A DNA stretch of 64,000 bases from Macrothele yani (taxonomy: Eukaryota; Arthropoda; Arachnida; Araneae; Macrothelidae), in contig CM077034.1 in assembly GCA_039090855.1 (NCBI GenBank), forward strand, positions 9,998,984-10,062,983, read 5' to 3'. Below the pieces are notes generated by a model. The model did no database searches and had not been told where the DNA came from. It was given only the letters and a program-made list of their open reading frames with translations. The stretch's first letter is position 1. Every line of letters starts with the position of its first letter. This document shows positions 55,632 through 64,000 of this stretch, in pieces. Both the position numbers and the translations under genes were made by a program.

Positions 55632-58600
55632 TATTGTCCATCGATGGCCTGTCCTTCTGGCAGTATGTCCAGCCCATTACCATTTCAGGGATTTCACTCT
55701 GACCATGATGTCTTCCACTCTTGTCATTTTTCGGATCCACGAGTTCCTCTTCTTATCTCTGCTGGTTACGCCAAGCATGCACCTCTCCATGCTGCTTTGA
55801 GTTGTCTGCAGCCTTTGTATGTCTCTTTTAGTTAAGGTCCACGTCTCTGCACCATACGTAAGCACTGGAAGGATGCATTGATCAAACACTTTTCTTTTAA
55901 GACATAATGGCATATTGCTCTTGAAAATTATGCTGTTTCTTCCAAAAGCTCTCCAGGCAAGTTTTGTATGCCGATTAATTTCTTCATCAATGTGACCCTC
56001 ACTTGATATCTGCTGTCCAAGATAAACGTACGTGTCTGTTATCTCCAGCTTTTCTCCATCAATCGATAAATCTTCATTTCTTGTAAAAGCATTGAACATC
56101 ACTTTTGTCTTCTGAAAGTTCATTTTTAATCCCACTTCTTTACTCTTGTCAGCAAGTTCCTGGATCATACTCTGCAGCTTTGATGGGGTAGTTGCAAAAA
56201 TGACTACGTCATCAGCAAAATGAAGGTGAGTTAGATAATCTCTATTAATCTTTATCCCTTTGTTTTCCCAGTTCAGTGATTGAAAGACATTTTCCAATGT
56301 GGCGTTAAAGAGCTTCGGAAATATAGTGTCACCTTGTCTCACTCCTTTTCCAATTTTTATGTGTGTTGTATTTTCAAACAGCCGAATCTTTGCACTTGCA
56401 TTTTCATAGATGTTATTAATAATATTAACGTATGCATCTTCAATACCGCAGGATTTCAGAGCCATTGTAACTGCTGATGGTTTCACCGAATCGAAGGCTT
56501 TTTCATAATCGATAAAAGCCTTGCACAATGGAAGTTCATATTCCCTCGCTCTTTCAATTAGTTTTCTCAGTACGTGGATATGATCTATTGTGCTCTAGCC
56601 ACTCCTGAATCCAGCTTGTTCTCTTGGTTGAGCCATGTCCAATGTTACCTTCAAGCGGTGTGAAAGAACTTTAGTGAAGATTTTATAAACCACTGATAGG
56701 AGGCTGCTAGGTCTGTAGTTCCTGAGATCCTCAATGTCACCTTTTTTATGTAGCAAGATCATTGTAGCATTGTTCCAATCCTCAGGAATCTTCCCTTCAT
56801 TAAGGCAAGGAGTGAAAATTTGGGCGAGTACTGTTTCGATTTCTCCACTTGCTTCTTGTATGATGTCTACAGTAATTCCATTTTCTCCTGGAGCTTTTCC
56901 CCGTTTCATGTTCTTGATTGCATGTGCAACTTCTGCTGGGAGGACTGGAAGAACTCTGGTACATTTCATGATGTCTGGAGTACATGTATCATCCCTTTTA
57001 TATAATTTGGAGTAGAAATCTTTCACTCTTGTCAAAATTTTGCCTCTATTTCAAGTTACAGAACCATCTTTTTTTCTCAGTGCCATCATCTGTTTTCTTC
57101 CCTTACTGAGATGTCCCTTTGCTATCTTTAGGCTTTGGTTGTTTTCAATTGCTTTCCCCACTAGTTCACAGTTGAATTTCCTTACGTCTTCAGTGATACT
57201 TTTTCGTACTGTCTTGCATAGCTCTATATATTCCACTTTGGAAGTCACATCTTCTTTAGTTGTCCTCATCTCTCTTCTTTTTTGCATCAACATTTTGGTT
57301 TTTCCTGATAATTTGTTCACATGCAACTTGTTCTTAGACCCAGCTAATTTTGTTGCTGTTTCCATAAGAGTTTTGGTTACTTTTCTGTTAACTTTAGAAA
57401 TATCCACTTCTTCCGATGTTAGGCCTTCTAAAGCAGAGAATCTGTTCTTCAGTTCCAACTTGAAGGTATTATGGTGTTTTTTAAGGTTGGTTATGTCAAT
57501 ACATTTTGTTTGTCTTATGAGCTTACCACGTTCGAGTTTAGTGTTGAGGTGCATCTTACATCTCACCAATCTATGGTCACTGCCTGTGTTGAACTTGTTT
57601 AGCACACTGCAGTCTTCTATGACGAATTTTTTGTTACACATAATAAAATCAATTTCACTTGTCGTCCCATTTGGATGTCTCCATGTCCATTTCCTGTGTG
57701 GCTTTTTCTTGAAAAAGGAGTTCAAGATGAAAAACCCTTCTGCCTCTGCAAACTGAACGAGAGTATTTCCACGCTGGTTTCTGTTGCTGTGACCGAATTT
57801 ACCTACTGAAGTTTCATTCTGTTGCCGTTGCCCTATTTTTGCATTGAAATCTCCCATAATTATCTTCAAGTGCTGCTTACCTTTATTATTTAGATGACAA
57901 ATTTCCTCATAAAATTCTTCAATTTCTTCTTCAGGATGACTTGTGGTTGGCGCATAAGTTTGAATAATCTGAGCCTGGTATCTTCTCGAGAGTTGGATAA
58001 CGAGTCGTGCAGCTCTGTCAGAGGAACTTTCAACTTCTACAACTTTATCCTTCAGTTTCTTGTTTATTATAAATCCAACACCACTAGTTCTGCCAGTATC
58101 TGTCCCATGATAGAAGAGATGTCTACTTTTCAGTTCAATGAAATCTTCTCCTTTTCTCCTTACCTCACTTAGCCCGACGATGTCCCACTTGATCCTTTGT
58201 AGTTCCTCTTCCAATTCAAGAAGCCTTGAATTAGAAGATAGGGAGCGTCCATTATACGTAGCCAAGGTCAGCATCAGATGGCAGCCTAGTTCTGTCCTCC
58301 GGGGATTCTTAGCACTCTCTGCCTTCATGTCGCACTGGCCGCTGCCTTGGCCAGGTACATTCCAGCTGCCGGAGACTGAGGGCCAAGATTTAAGTTGTGA
58401 AGTCATTTTGGAGGGGTTTGGCCATAACCCACCAAGCTGGCCAAGCGGGTTGGTGAGTGTGGGATAGCATTTCCTCTAATCCCGATGGTGTAGTTATACC
58501 GCTATTGGCAGTCATCAGAGCCTCTTTAGTGGGAACAGGATGTACCACGAGAAGGCGGGGTTGACATTTGTCAAGGAGAGGCTGTGATGTTACGCATCAC
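55632..58600 (-). mobile_element. RTE-clade LINE, near full-length copy 2
   Basis: On the minus strand: 5' UTR from about 58600, endonuclease, reverse transcriptase, ending abruptly at 55632 before the C-terminus and tail seen in copy 1. Loss of the 3' end is unusual for a LINE, because truncation normally removes the 5' end, so a later deletion or rearrangement is likely. Confidence 0.88.
55677..58406 (-). pseudogene. RTE endonuclease-reverse transcriptase polyprotein, three stop codons in one frame
   Basis: A single frame is kept over 2.7 kb, interrupted only by TGA at 57051-57053, TAG at 56595-56597 and TAA at 55677-55679. AP-endonuclease blocks in the first part: LATYNGRSL (Asn about 52), GLSEVRRKG (Glu about 81), IQTYAPT (Tyr about 151), MGDFNAKIG (Asp about 186), SEIDFIM and GSDHRLV. 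Reverse transcriptase blocks: KNMKRGKAPGENGITVDII, FIDYEKAFDSV, GVRQGDTIFPKLF, catalytic FADD, NFQKTKVMFN. The endonuclease nicks the target and the reverse transcriptase copies the RNA. The lack of frameshifts means the copy is young. The initial methionine at 58406 is plausible, since the endonuclease domain begins about 45 residues later. Confidence 0.9.
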
Positions 58601-58648
58601 CTGACCTTACATCCCTATGTTGTATCATCTTAATCTATATATGCACAG

Positions 58649-58742
58649 GGGTTCTTTAAGCATTTTGGAAGAAGAATTCCAGAAGACATTCAAAAAAAGC
58701 CATGGACAGGATTTCGAGAAAGATGATCACTTCCTTGATAAG
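58649..58742 (+). CDS. possible host exon of unknown protein
   Basis: A 94-nt segment sits between an acceptor-like site (tatatgcacag) and a donor-like site (gtacac). Skipping one base it reads 31 codons without stop: GSLSILEEEFQKTFKKSHGQ, then DFEKDDHFLDK, a charged, probably helical peptide. The frame does not belong to any transposon protein I recognise, and the strand is opposite to RABGGTB. It could be an exon of a nested or overlapping gene, a piece of an unknown repeat, or chance. I do not recognise the protein. Confidence 0.25.
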
Positions 58743-58828
58743 GTACACATATATTTTTTTTTAAAACATTCTCAGTTGTTTTGGAACAACCCTTGTACAA
58801 CTAAAACCACTACGTTTATCAAGATGTA

Positions 58829-60125
58829 TTCGGTATATAAATAAGTTATGAGGGATCTCTGTTCGGTGTCATACTTATTACTACTGCTCACATGTATTTT
58901 AAGGTGGCAACACTGCGATATCGCAGTACAAGACGCCAGCTGTCAGAGTCAGTATACGACATTCGATTGAGGTGCGAAGACGTATTTGTTTTACTCGATG
59001 GAAAATGGCAACTTTCGTCCCGACAAAACAGCATTTGCGGGAAGTGTTAGTGCATTACTTTATTGTCAAGAAAAGTGCTGCCGACAGCTATCGCTTAATG
59101 TCAGAAATCTATGGTGAACATTCCCCATCCATAGAAACATGTGAGTATTGGTTTAGACGATTCAAAAGGAACGATTTCGATGTCGGTGATAAAGAACGTT
59201 CTGGACCACCCAAAACAATTGCTGACGCCGAATTGGAAGCTTTACTCGACGAGGATCCCTGCCAGACCCAAAGAGAACTAGCAGCAACATTAAATGTTAG
59301 TCAACCATGCATTTCACAATGTTTAGCTGCCATGGGAATGGTGCAAAAAGAAGGGTATTGGGTTCCACATGCTTTGCGGGAAAGAGACCTTGAACGTCGA
59401 AAGACCATTTGTGAATTGCTACTTCAAAGGCAAAAAAGAAATGTTTTTTTGCATCGTATTATTACTGCCGACGAGAAATGGATATGGTACGATAACCCTA
59501 AACGGCAGAAAGCATGGGTGAAGCCAGGTGAACCAGGTCCTTCAACGCCAAAATGCAATATCCATGGTTCAAAGGTAATGCTGTGTATCTGGTGGGACCA
59601 GAAGGGTGTGATCCATAATGAACTGCTGAAACCGTCAGAAACTATTACTGGTGATCGGTATCAAACCCAATTCATGCGTTTAAAAGGAGCTCTCACGCAA
59701 AAACGGCCGGAATGGGAGAATAGACATAACAAAGTCATCTTACAGCATGACAACGCAAGACCATGTGTTTCTCGACCTGTGAAAAAGTACTTAGAAGGAT
59801 CCGACTGGGATTTGGAAGTTCTACCCCACCCGCCATATTCGCCAGATATTGCGCCATCGGATTACCATTTGTTCCGGTCGATGCAGTCAGCACTTTCTGG
59901 AGAATGGTTTAGTTCTTATGAAGACATCAAAAATTGGCTGGAAAACTGGATCTCTTCCAAGGAACCGGAATTCTTCCTTCGGGGCATACGTTCACTGCCC
60001 GAAAGATGGGGTAAAGTTGTAGCTTCAGAGGGAGCATACTTCGATTAATATTAAAATATTGTTCCTGTTTTCCAACAACATGTTGTGTTCACCTCAAATC
60101 TCTCAAAACTTATTTATATACCCAA
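58829..60125 (+). mobile_element. mariner element H with intact transposase
   Basis: A 1297-bp element between TA at 58827-58828 and 60126-60127. The ends resemble copy G; the left end starts ttcggtatataaataagtta and the right end reads (reverse complement) ttgggtatataaataagttt, so the left end carries substitutions. Confidence 0.94.
59005..60048 (+). CDS. mariner transposase, intact 347-residue frame
   Basis: MATFVPTKQHLREVLVHYF opens the protein, as is usual in cecropia-type mariners. Two helix-turn-helix regions follow, then the linker WVPHALRERDLERR at about 119-132, and the catalytic triad: Asp156 in TADEKW, Asp249 in HDNARP, Asp286 in YSPDIAPSD. It ends EGAYFD. An upstream in-frame ATG at 58972 exists, but the conserved start is 59005. 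Length is normal for mariner (about 345-350). Oddities: 36 rather than 34 residues separate Asp249 and Asp286, because two residues are inserted near WDLEV, and the usual His after ARP is Cys. The enzyme would cut and paste DNA at mariner ends; activity is uncertain because of these changes. Confidence 0.92.
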   Translation: MATFVPTKQHLREVLVHYFIVKKSAADSYRLMSEIYGEHSPSIETCEYWFRRFKRNDFDVGDKERSGPPKTIADAELEALLDEDPCQTQRELAATLNVSQPCISQCLAAMGMVQKEGYWVPHALRERDLERRKTICELLLQRQKRNVFLHRIITADEKWIWYDNPKRQKAWVKPGEPGPSTPKCNIHGSKVMLCIWWDQKGVIHNELLKPSETITGDRYQTQFMRLKGALTQKRPEWENRHNKVILQHDNARPCVSRPVKKYLEGSDWDLEVLPHPPYSPDIAPSDYHLFRSMQSALSGEWFSSYEDIKNWLENWISSKEPEFFLRGIRSLPERWGKVVASEGAYFD

Positions 60126-60229
60126 TATCTCGCTGCAAACTGATGCTCACTGAACAACAAACAAGCTGGGAAACTCTCTGCTTCAAGGTCATATCTCTTG
60201 TGTCACCTGTGCTGAGGTGTATTTTCCAG

Positions 60230-60742
60230 AGAGGCATTAAATATTTTCACTACACCACTAAACCTAAAGTGTGGGATGTTCAGAGTTGTTTTAAGCCTGG
60301 TAAAGGCTGCACTAACCAAATTTTTGCATTATGCATGATGACTGAAAAGTATCTGGCTGTTGGTAAGAAAGTTTCTGCTGCCTACATAGATTTAGAGAAA
60401 GCACATGACCAAGTAAATAGGATACTTCAGTGGAAGGTGTTGAATGAATATGGCATTACTGGGAATCTACTTAATAGTGTGAAAGCCACGTATGCTGGCA
60501 GTAGAGCTTGTGTACGAGTGAATGGTGTTTTATCAAAATGGTTTTCTATTGGTGCAGGAGTCAGACAAGGTTGTGCAATGTTACCACAGCTGTTTAATAT
60601 ATTTATGGATGCGTGCATGCATGATGCCTAAAATAGATGATACTGGTTTATGTCTTGGTGATATCCATGTGTGCAGATTGATGTATTCTGATGACACTGT
60701 CCTGTTGGCAGAGAGCAAAAGTGAGTTGCAGAGCATGTTGTT
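60230..60742 (+). pseudogene. LINE reverse transcriptase (YADD type), copy 2, 5' piece
   Basis: The plus-strand frame reads SCFKPGKGCTNQIFALCMMT, AAYIDLEKAHDQVNR (catalytic Asp of the first reverse transcriptase block), GITGNLLNSVKATYAGSRAC, GVRQGCAMLPQLFNIFMD. A frameshift near 60620 follows, then CRLMYSDDTVLLAESKSELQ, where YADD has become YSDD. It stops at about 60742, where a mariner-like element is inserted. It overlaps in sequence with the LINE at 35471-36528 and extends it upstream. Inactive. Confidence 0.85.
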
Positions 60743-60761
60743 CCAAAAAAAAAAAAGGATA

Positions 60762-62104
60762 GATCCAAAAAAAAAAAAAGGTTACAAGCAGCAGCATTGG
60801 AAAAGTAATTAGCGTGGAGGGTACATTTGTTGCCCAGAGTGGAGACAGATGGCGCTAGTTGTCTGACAGCGGTTGTTTGGGAAGTTAGTGCAAGTTCGCA
60901 GACACGTGAGAGCGATTGAAATGACAAGACGTTTAGAAAAGTGGTCCCGCTTGGAGGTGCGAGCCGTAATTCGGTTCTTATGGGCAAAGAATGTGTCCGC
61001 CTCTGCAATTCACAGTCAAATAGTGGAAGTTTATGGTGAAGAAGCAATCGGCCGACAACATGTAGCGAAATGGTGTCGCTCTTTTCAATCGGGCAGAGAG
61101 GATGTGGAAAACCGCAACAGGGCAGCGAGCGGCCGTCCAAGTTCGTCAACGACAGGAATCAACACGGCACGAGTTGACGAAACGATTCAAAATGGTCGAC
61201 GAGTAACTGTGCGTGCAATGGTGTCAGAGCTGGGACTCAGCTATGGTACCGTCCAGCGTATCGTTTCTGATGTTTTGGGATATTCCAAGGTTTGTGCCCG
61301 CTGGGTACCACGTGCGTTATCCGAGGAGCAGAAAGCCACACGAATGATGTGCAGCCTCACGTTTCTACAGCGTTACCATGCCGAAGGCCAGCAGTTCATC
61401 GATCACATCATCACTGGGGACGAAACTTGGCTTCATCACTTCGTCCCCACAACCAAATGAGCCAGTATGGAGTGGAAACACGCTGGATCACCAACGAAAA
61501 AGAAGTTTAAGGTTACACCCTCTGCCGGTAAAGTTATGGCAACCATATTCTGGGATGCATGCGGTGTTATCCTTATGGAGTATCTGGAGCTTGGCCATAC
61601 CGTTAATTCCGATCGTTATTGTGCCACTTTGACAAGGTTACATGAAGCCATACGACGCAAACGGCCTGGCATGATGAGTGATGATGTCATCTTCCTGCGT
61701 GACAATGCCAGGCCCCATACTGCACGCAAAACTAAAGAATTGCTGCAAAAGTTCAAGTGGGAAGTCTGGAGCCACCACTCCCATACAGCCCAGATTTGGC
61801 ACCCAGTGACTACTTCCTTTTTCTGAAATTGAAGGAACACTTATCTGGAAGGAGGTTCTCTTCCGACAGTGATGTGAAAACAGCTGCCGAGAACTGGATC
61901 AATGGGCAGGGACGTGATTTCTACCGAGCCGGGTTAAACAAGTTGGTCATGCATTTCGATAAATGCCTGAACAGATTTGGTGATTATGTGGAAAAGTGAT
62001 TGGCAAGTATGACTCATAATTCCCTTTTTAATTTTCTGTCTATTGTTAATCTATCATTTTTTATGACACTTGTAACCATTTTTTTTTTTTGTTGTTGTTG
62101 GATC
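60762..62104 (+). mobile_element. mariner-like element I, nested in the LINE
   Basis: A 1343-bp element between TA at 60760-60761 and 62105-62106. The ends read gatccaaaaaaaaaaaaagg then ttacaag, matched in reverse on the right with a slightly different A/C-rich run. LINE sequence continues on both sides (..QSMLFQ / VCMNFKLSINKG..). Confidence 0.88.
60921..61999 (+). pseudogene. mariner-like transposase, two or three frameshifts (I)
   Basis: It starts MTRRLEKWSRLEVRAVIRFL at 60921 with a helix-turn-helix (AIHSQIVEVYGEEAIGRQHVAKW) and a second DNA-binding part (LGLSYGTVQRIVSDVLGYSK). First catalytic Asp in ITGDETWLHHF; a shift near 61455; then KVMATIFWDACGVILMEYL, second Asp in FLRDNARPHTARKT; another shift near 61775; then YSPDLAPSDYFLF with the third Asp, ending FGDYVEK at 61999. 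It differs from the G/H mariners and resembles the transposase fused in the SETMAR-like group. Inactive as it stands. Confidence 0.9.
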
Positions 62105-62106
62105 TA

Positions 62107-62448
62107 CCCTCGTACGTAGTTTGCATGAATTTCAAACTGAGTATAAATAAGGGAAAAACCAAAGTTACGGTTTTTGAGAGAGGAACTGGTAGTACTGAAT
62201 GTAATATAAGTCTAAGTGGCACAATGATTAACCAGGTGAATGAATTTGTATATTTGGGAAGCTTGTTTGACAGAGAGAACAGATTAAATAATAATAAGAA
62301 GAATTTTCTCTTTGAGAACAGATTAGATGGTGAAATTAGTAGGCGAGCGAATTCTTCATTGAAAGTCATAGCTGCTTTAGGAGGTTTTCACAGGAATGAC
62401 GGATTCTCAAAAGAGTCCCAAATGGCTATGTATGAAAGTGTACCGTAA
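62107..62448 (+). pseudogene. LINE reverse transcriptase, copy 2, 3' piece
   Basis: Continues the LINE after element I: VVCMNFKLSINKGKTKVTVF, INQVNEFVYLGSLFD, and ISRRANSSLKVIAALGGFHR. A 48-bp tandem insertion (gagaacagatta repeated) sits near 62276-62324. Sequence similarity ends at about 62448, so the C-terminal GHVERM region is lost. Confidence 0.85.
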
Positions 62449-62685
62449 TTTTTGGGCTAAGAGCCGCGGCTCTTATGTTACTAAAAGTGAAAATTTTCAG
62501 GTGTGCGGCCCTTACGCCGAATTTGTTTTCGATAAGACTGTTTCTTCCCTCCCCTTTTTTTTTTTTTTTTCATGCAGATGCTTAGTAAATTTTTTCAAAC
62601 CATGTCTTTTTTTTTTTTTTCGCAAACTCGACTGTGATCAAGTTTTCCCCCTTTCTACTCATACGTTAGACACGTCTATTTAAAC
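62449..62685. other. no gene recognised; T-rich runs
   Basis: Contains two long T runs (about 62558 and 62609). Nothing else supported. Confidence 0.4.
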
Positions 62686-62697
62686 AATAACTCTGCT

Positions 62698-63960
62698 ACA
62701 AATTTTGAAGATGACAATCCGATTTTTGGCGTAAATGTGACAAGGATGGTAAGTCAGATAATATCCGAAAACTTGAAAATTTTCATCGTCCTGGAGCGGG
62801 ACTCGAACCCGCGTCTCGCAGAAAACTCTCGGGTATGCTAACCACTACACCACCCAGAACGACCAAGTTTCAAGTTTCCGATTAATTTGAATATAACCAT
62901 CACAGGATTCGCTAGTCGAAGCAACCGGCATTTATGTTTAGCGAATCTGGAGGTTAAGAATCCTATCCTGTGATTGCCCGGAGAAGCAGATAAATCATGA
63001 AAGAAATACGGGATTACGCCATATAATACAAATTTTGAAGATGACAATCCGATTTTTGGCGTAAATGTGACAAGGATGGTAAGTCAGATAATATCCGAAA
63101 ACTTGAAAATTTTCATCGTCCTGGAGCGGGACTCGAAACCGCGTCTCCCAGAAAACGCCTAGGTATGCTAACCACTACACCACCCAGAACGACCAAGTTT
63201 CAAGTTTCCGATCAACTTGAATTTAACCATCACAGGATTCGCTAGTCGAAGCAACCGGCATTCATGTTTAGCGAATCTGGAGGTTAAGAATCTTATCCCG
63301 TGTTTGCCCGGAGAAGCAGATAAATCATGAAAGAAATACGGGATTACGCCATATAATACAAATTTTGAAGATGACAATCCGATTTTTGGCGTAAATGTGA
63401 CAAGGATGGTAAGTCAGATAATATCCGAAAACTTGAAAATTTTCATCGTCCTGGAGCGGGACTCGAAACCGCGTCTCCCAGAAAACGCCTAGGTATGCTA
63501 ACCACTACACCACCCTTGTCACACCCTTGTCTGACTTACCATCCTTGTCACATTTACGCCAAAAATCGGATTGTCATCTTCAAAATTTGTATTATATGGC
63601 GTAATCCCGTATTTCTTTCTTTCATGATTTATCTGCTTCTCCGGGCAATCACGGGATAGGATTATTAACCTCCAGATTCGCTAAACATGAATGCCGGTTG
63701 CTTCGACTAGCGAATCCTGTGATGGTTAAATTCAAGTTGATCGGAAACTTGAAACTTGGTCGTTCTGGGTGGTGTAGTGGTTAGCATACCTAGGCGTTTT
63801 CTGGGAGACGCGGGTTCGAGTCCCGCTCCAGGACGATGAAAATTTTCAAGTTTTCAAATATTATCTGACTTACCATCCTTGTCACATTTACGCCAAAAAT
63901 CGGATTGTCATCTTCAAAATTTGTATTATATGGCGTAATCCCGTATTTCTTTCTTTCATG
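62698..63960. mobile_element. tRNA-bearing tandem-repeat element, insertion 3
   Basis: Flanked by aataactctgct (62686-62697 and 63961-63972). It begins acaaattttgaag with minus-oriented units (tRNA-like at 62790-62859, 63120-63189, and a truncated one at 63450-63514), switches orientation at about 63514-63530, continues with one plus unit (tRNA-like 63763-63833) and ends ..tttctttcatg. Overall it is a foldback structure. Confidence 0.87.
63763..63833 (+). pseudogene. tRNA-like cloverleaf, insertion 3
   Basis: Acceptor TTCTGGG with TCCAGGA, anticodon stem CCTAG with CTGGG, T arm perfect. The anticodon stem change from CCCGG to CCTAG keeps pairing. C at position 33 as in the other copies. Confidence 0.6.
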
Positions 63961-64000
63961 AATAACTCTGCTGTCCTGATGTTGGTTTGGGAGGGAAAGT

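Noticed and set aside
57040..57756. 238-codon plus-strand frame
   Set aside because: Antisense shadow of the RTE endonuclease-reverse transcriptase gene, which has all conserved motifs on the minus strand.

Overview
This is eukaryotic nuclear DNA, almost certainly from an arthropod and probably an insect with a large, repeat-rich genome. The evidence is split coding exons with GT..AG splice sites, several families of Tc1/mariner transposons with TA target duplications, RTE-type and other non-LTR retrotransposons, Penelope-like elements with GIY-YIG endonucleases, tRNA-derived elements and long satellite arrays. No prokaryotic gene structure and no standalone functional RNA gene was found. The species cannot be named from this window alone.

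The only confident host gene lies on the minus strand. Three exons at 43655-43760, 7808-7860 and 6322-6432 join exactly in frame and encode an internal part of the beta subunit of Rab geranylgeranyltransferase (RABGGTB / GGTase-II beta). Upstream exons must lie to the right of position 64000 and downstream exons to the left of position 1, so the whole window appears to be intron plus three exons of this gene. The intron between the first two exons is about 35.8 kb and is filled with repeats. The next intron is 1375 bp, of which 1200 bp is one Tc1-like transposon.

Layout, left to right: 1-650 Penelope-like fragment; 1080-2619 Tc1-like copy A; 3395-4671 dead mariner; 5017-6060 Penelope-like inverted duplication with hammerhead-like motifs; 6322-6432 exon; 6531-7730 Tc1-like E; 7808-7860 exon; 8054-9568 Tc1-like B; 9813-11313 RTE LINE; 11723-13182 Tc1-like F; 14160-15370 degenerate ~150-bp repeat with CTCF-like cores; 15655-16762 two tandem Penelope-like fragments; 16829-17089 pogo-like remnant; 17396-19330 138-bp satellite; 20010-20512 hAT-like remnant; 20538-21645 RTE endonuclease fragment; 21850-24264 tRNA-bearing repeat element; 24700-35058 a Tc/mariner-like element swollen by a 36-bp minisatellite and by a 7.56-kb SINE insertion made of 197-bp repeats; 35471-37923 LINE 3' end with tandem copies of its tail; 38960-42905 245-bp satellite; 43655-43760 exon; 43771-44585 41-bp minisatellite; 45209-46990 second tRNA-bearing element; 46990-50225 281/244-bp satellite born from the end of Tc1-like K; 50026-51552 Tc1-like K; 51988-53186 Tc1-like D interrupted by Tc1-like C (53189-54727); 55632-58600 almost complete RTE LINE; 58829-60125 mariner with an intact transposase; 60230-62448 LINE split by another mariner; 62698-63960 third tRNA-bearing element.

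The most interesting structures are three. (1) A family of three insertions, each with a 12-bp target duplication ending in CT, inverted asymmetric ends and tandem 331-bp units carrying a cloverleaf tRNA-like sequence. (2) A single tRNA-headed SINE insertion, bounded by perfect 17-bp target duplications, whose body has expanded into about 37 tandem 197-bp units. (3) A satellite array whose monomer fuses the end of a Tc1-like transposon, its genomic flank and the end of a neighbouring element, so its order of assembly can be read.
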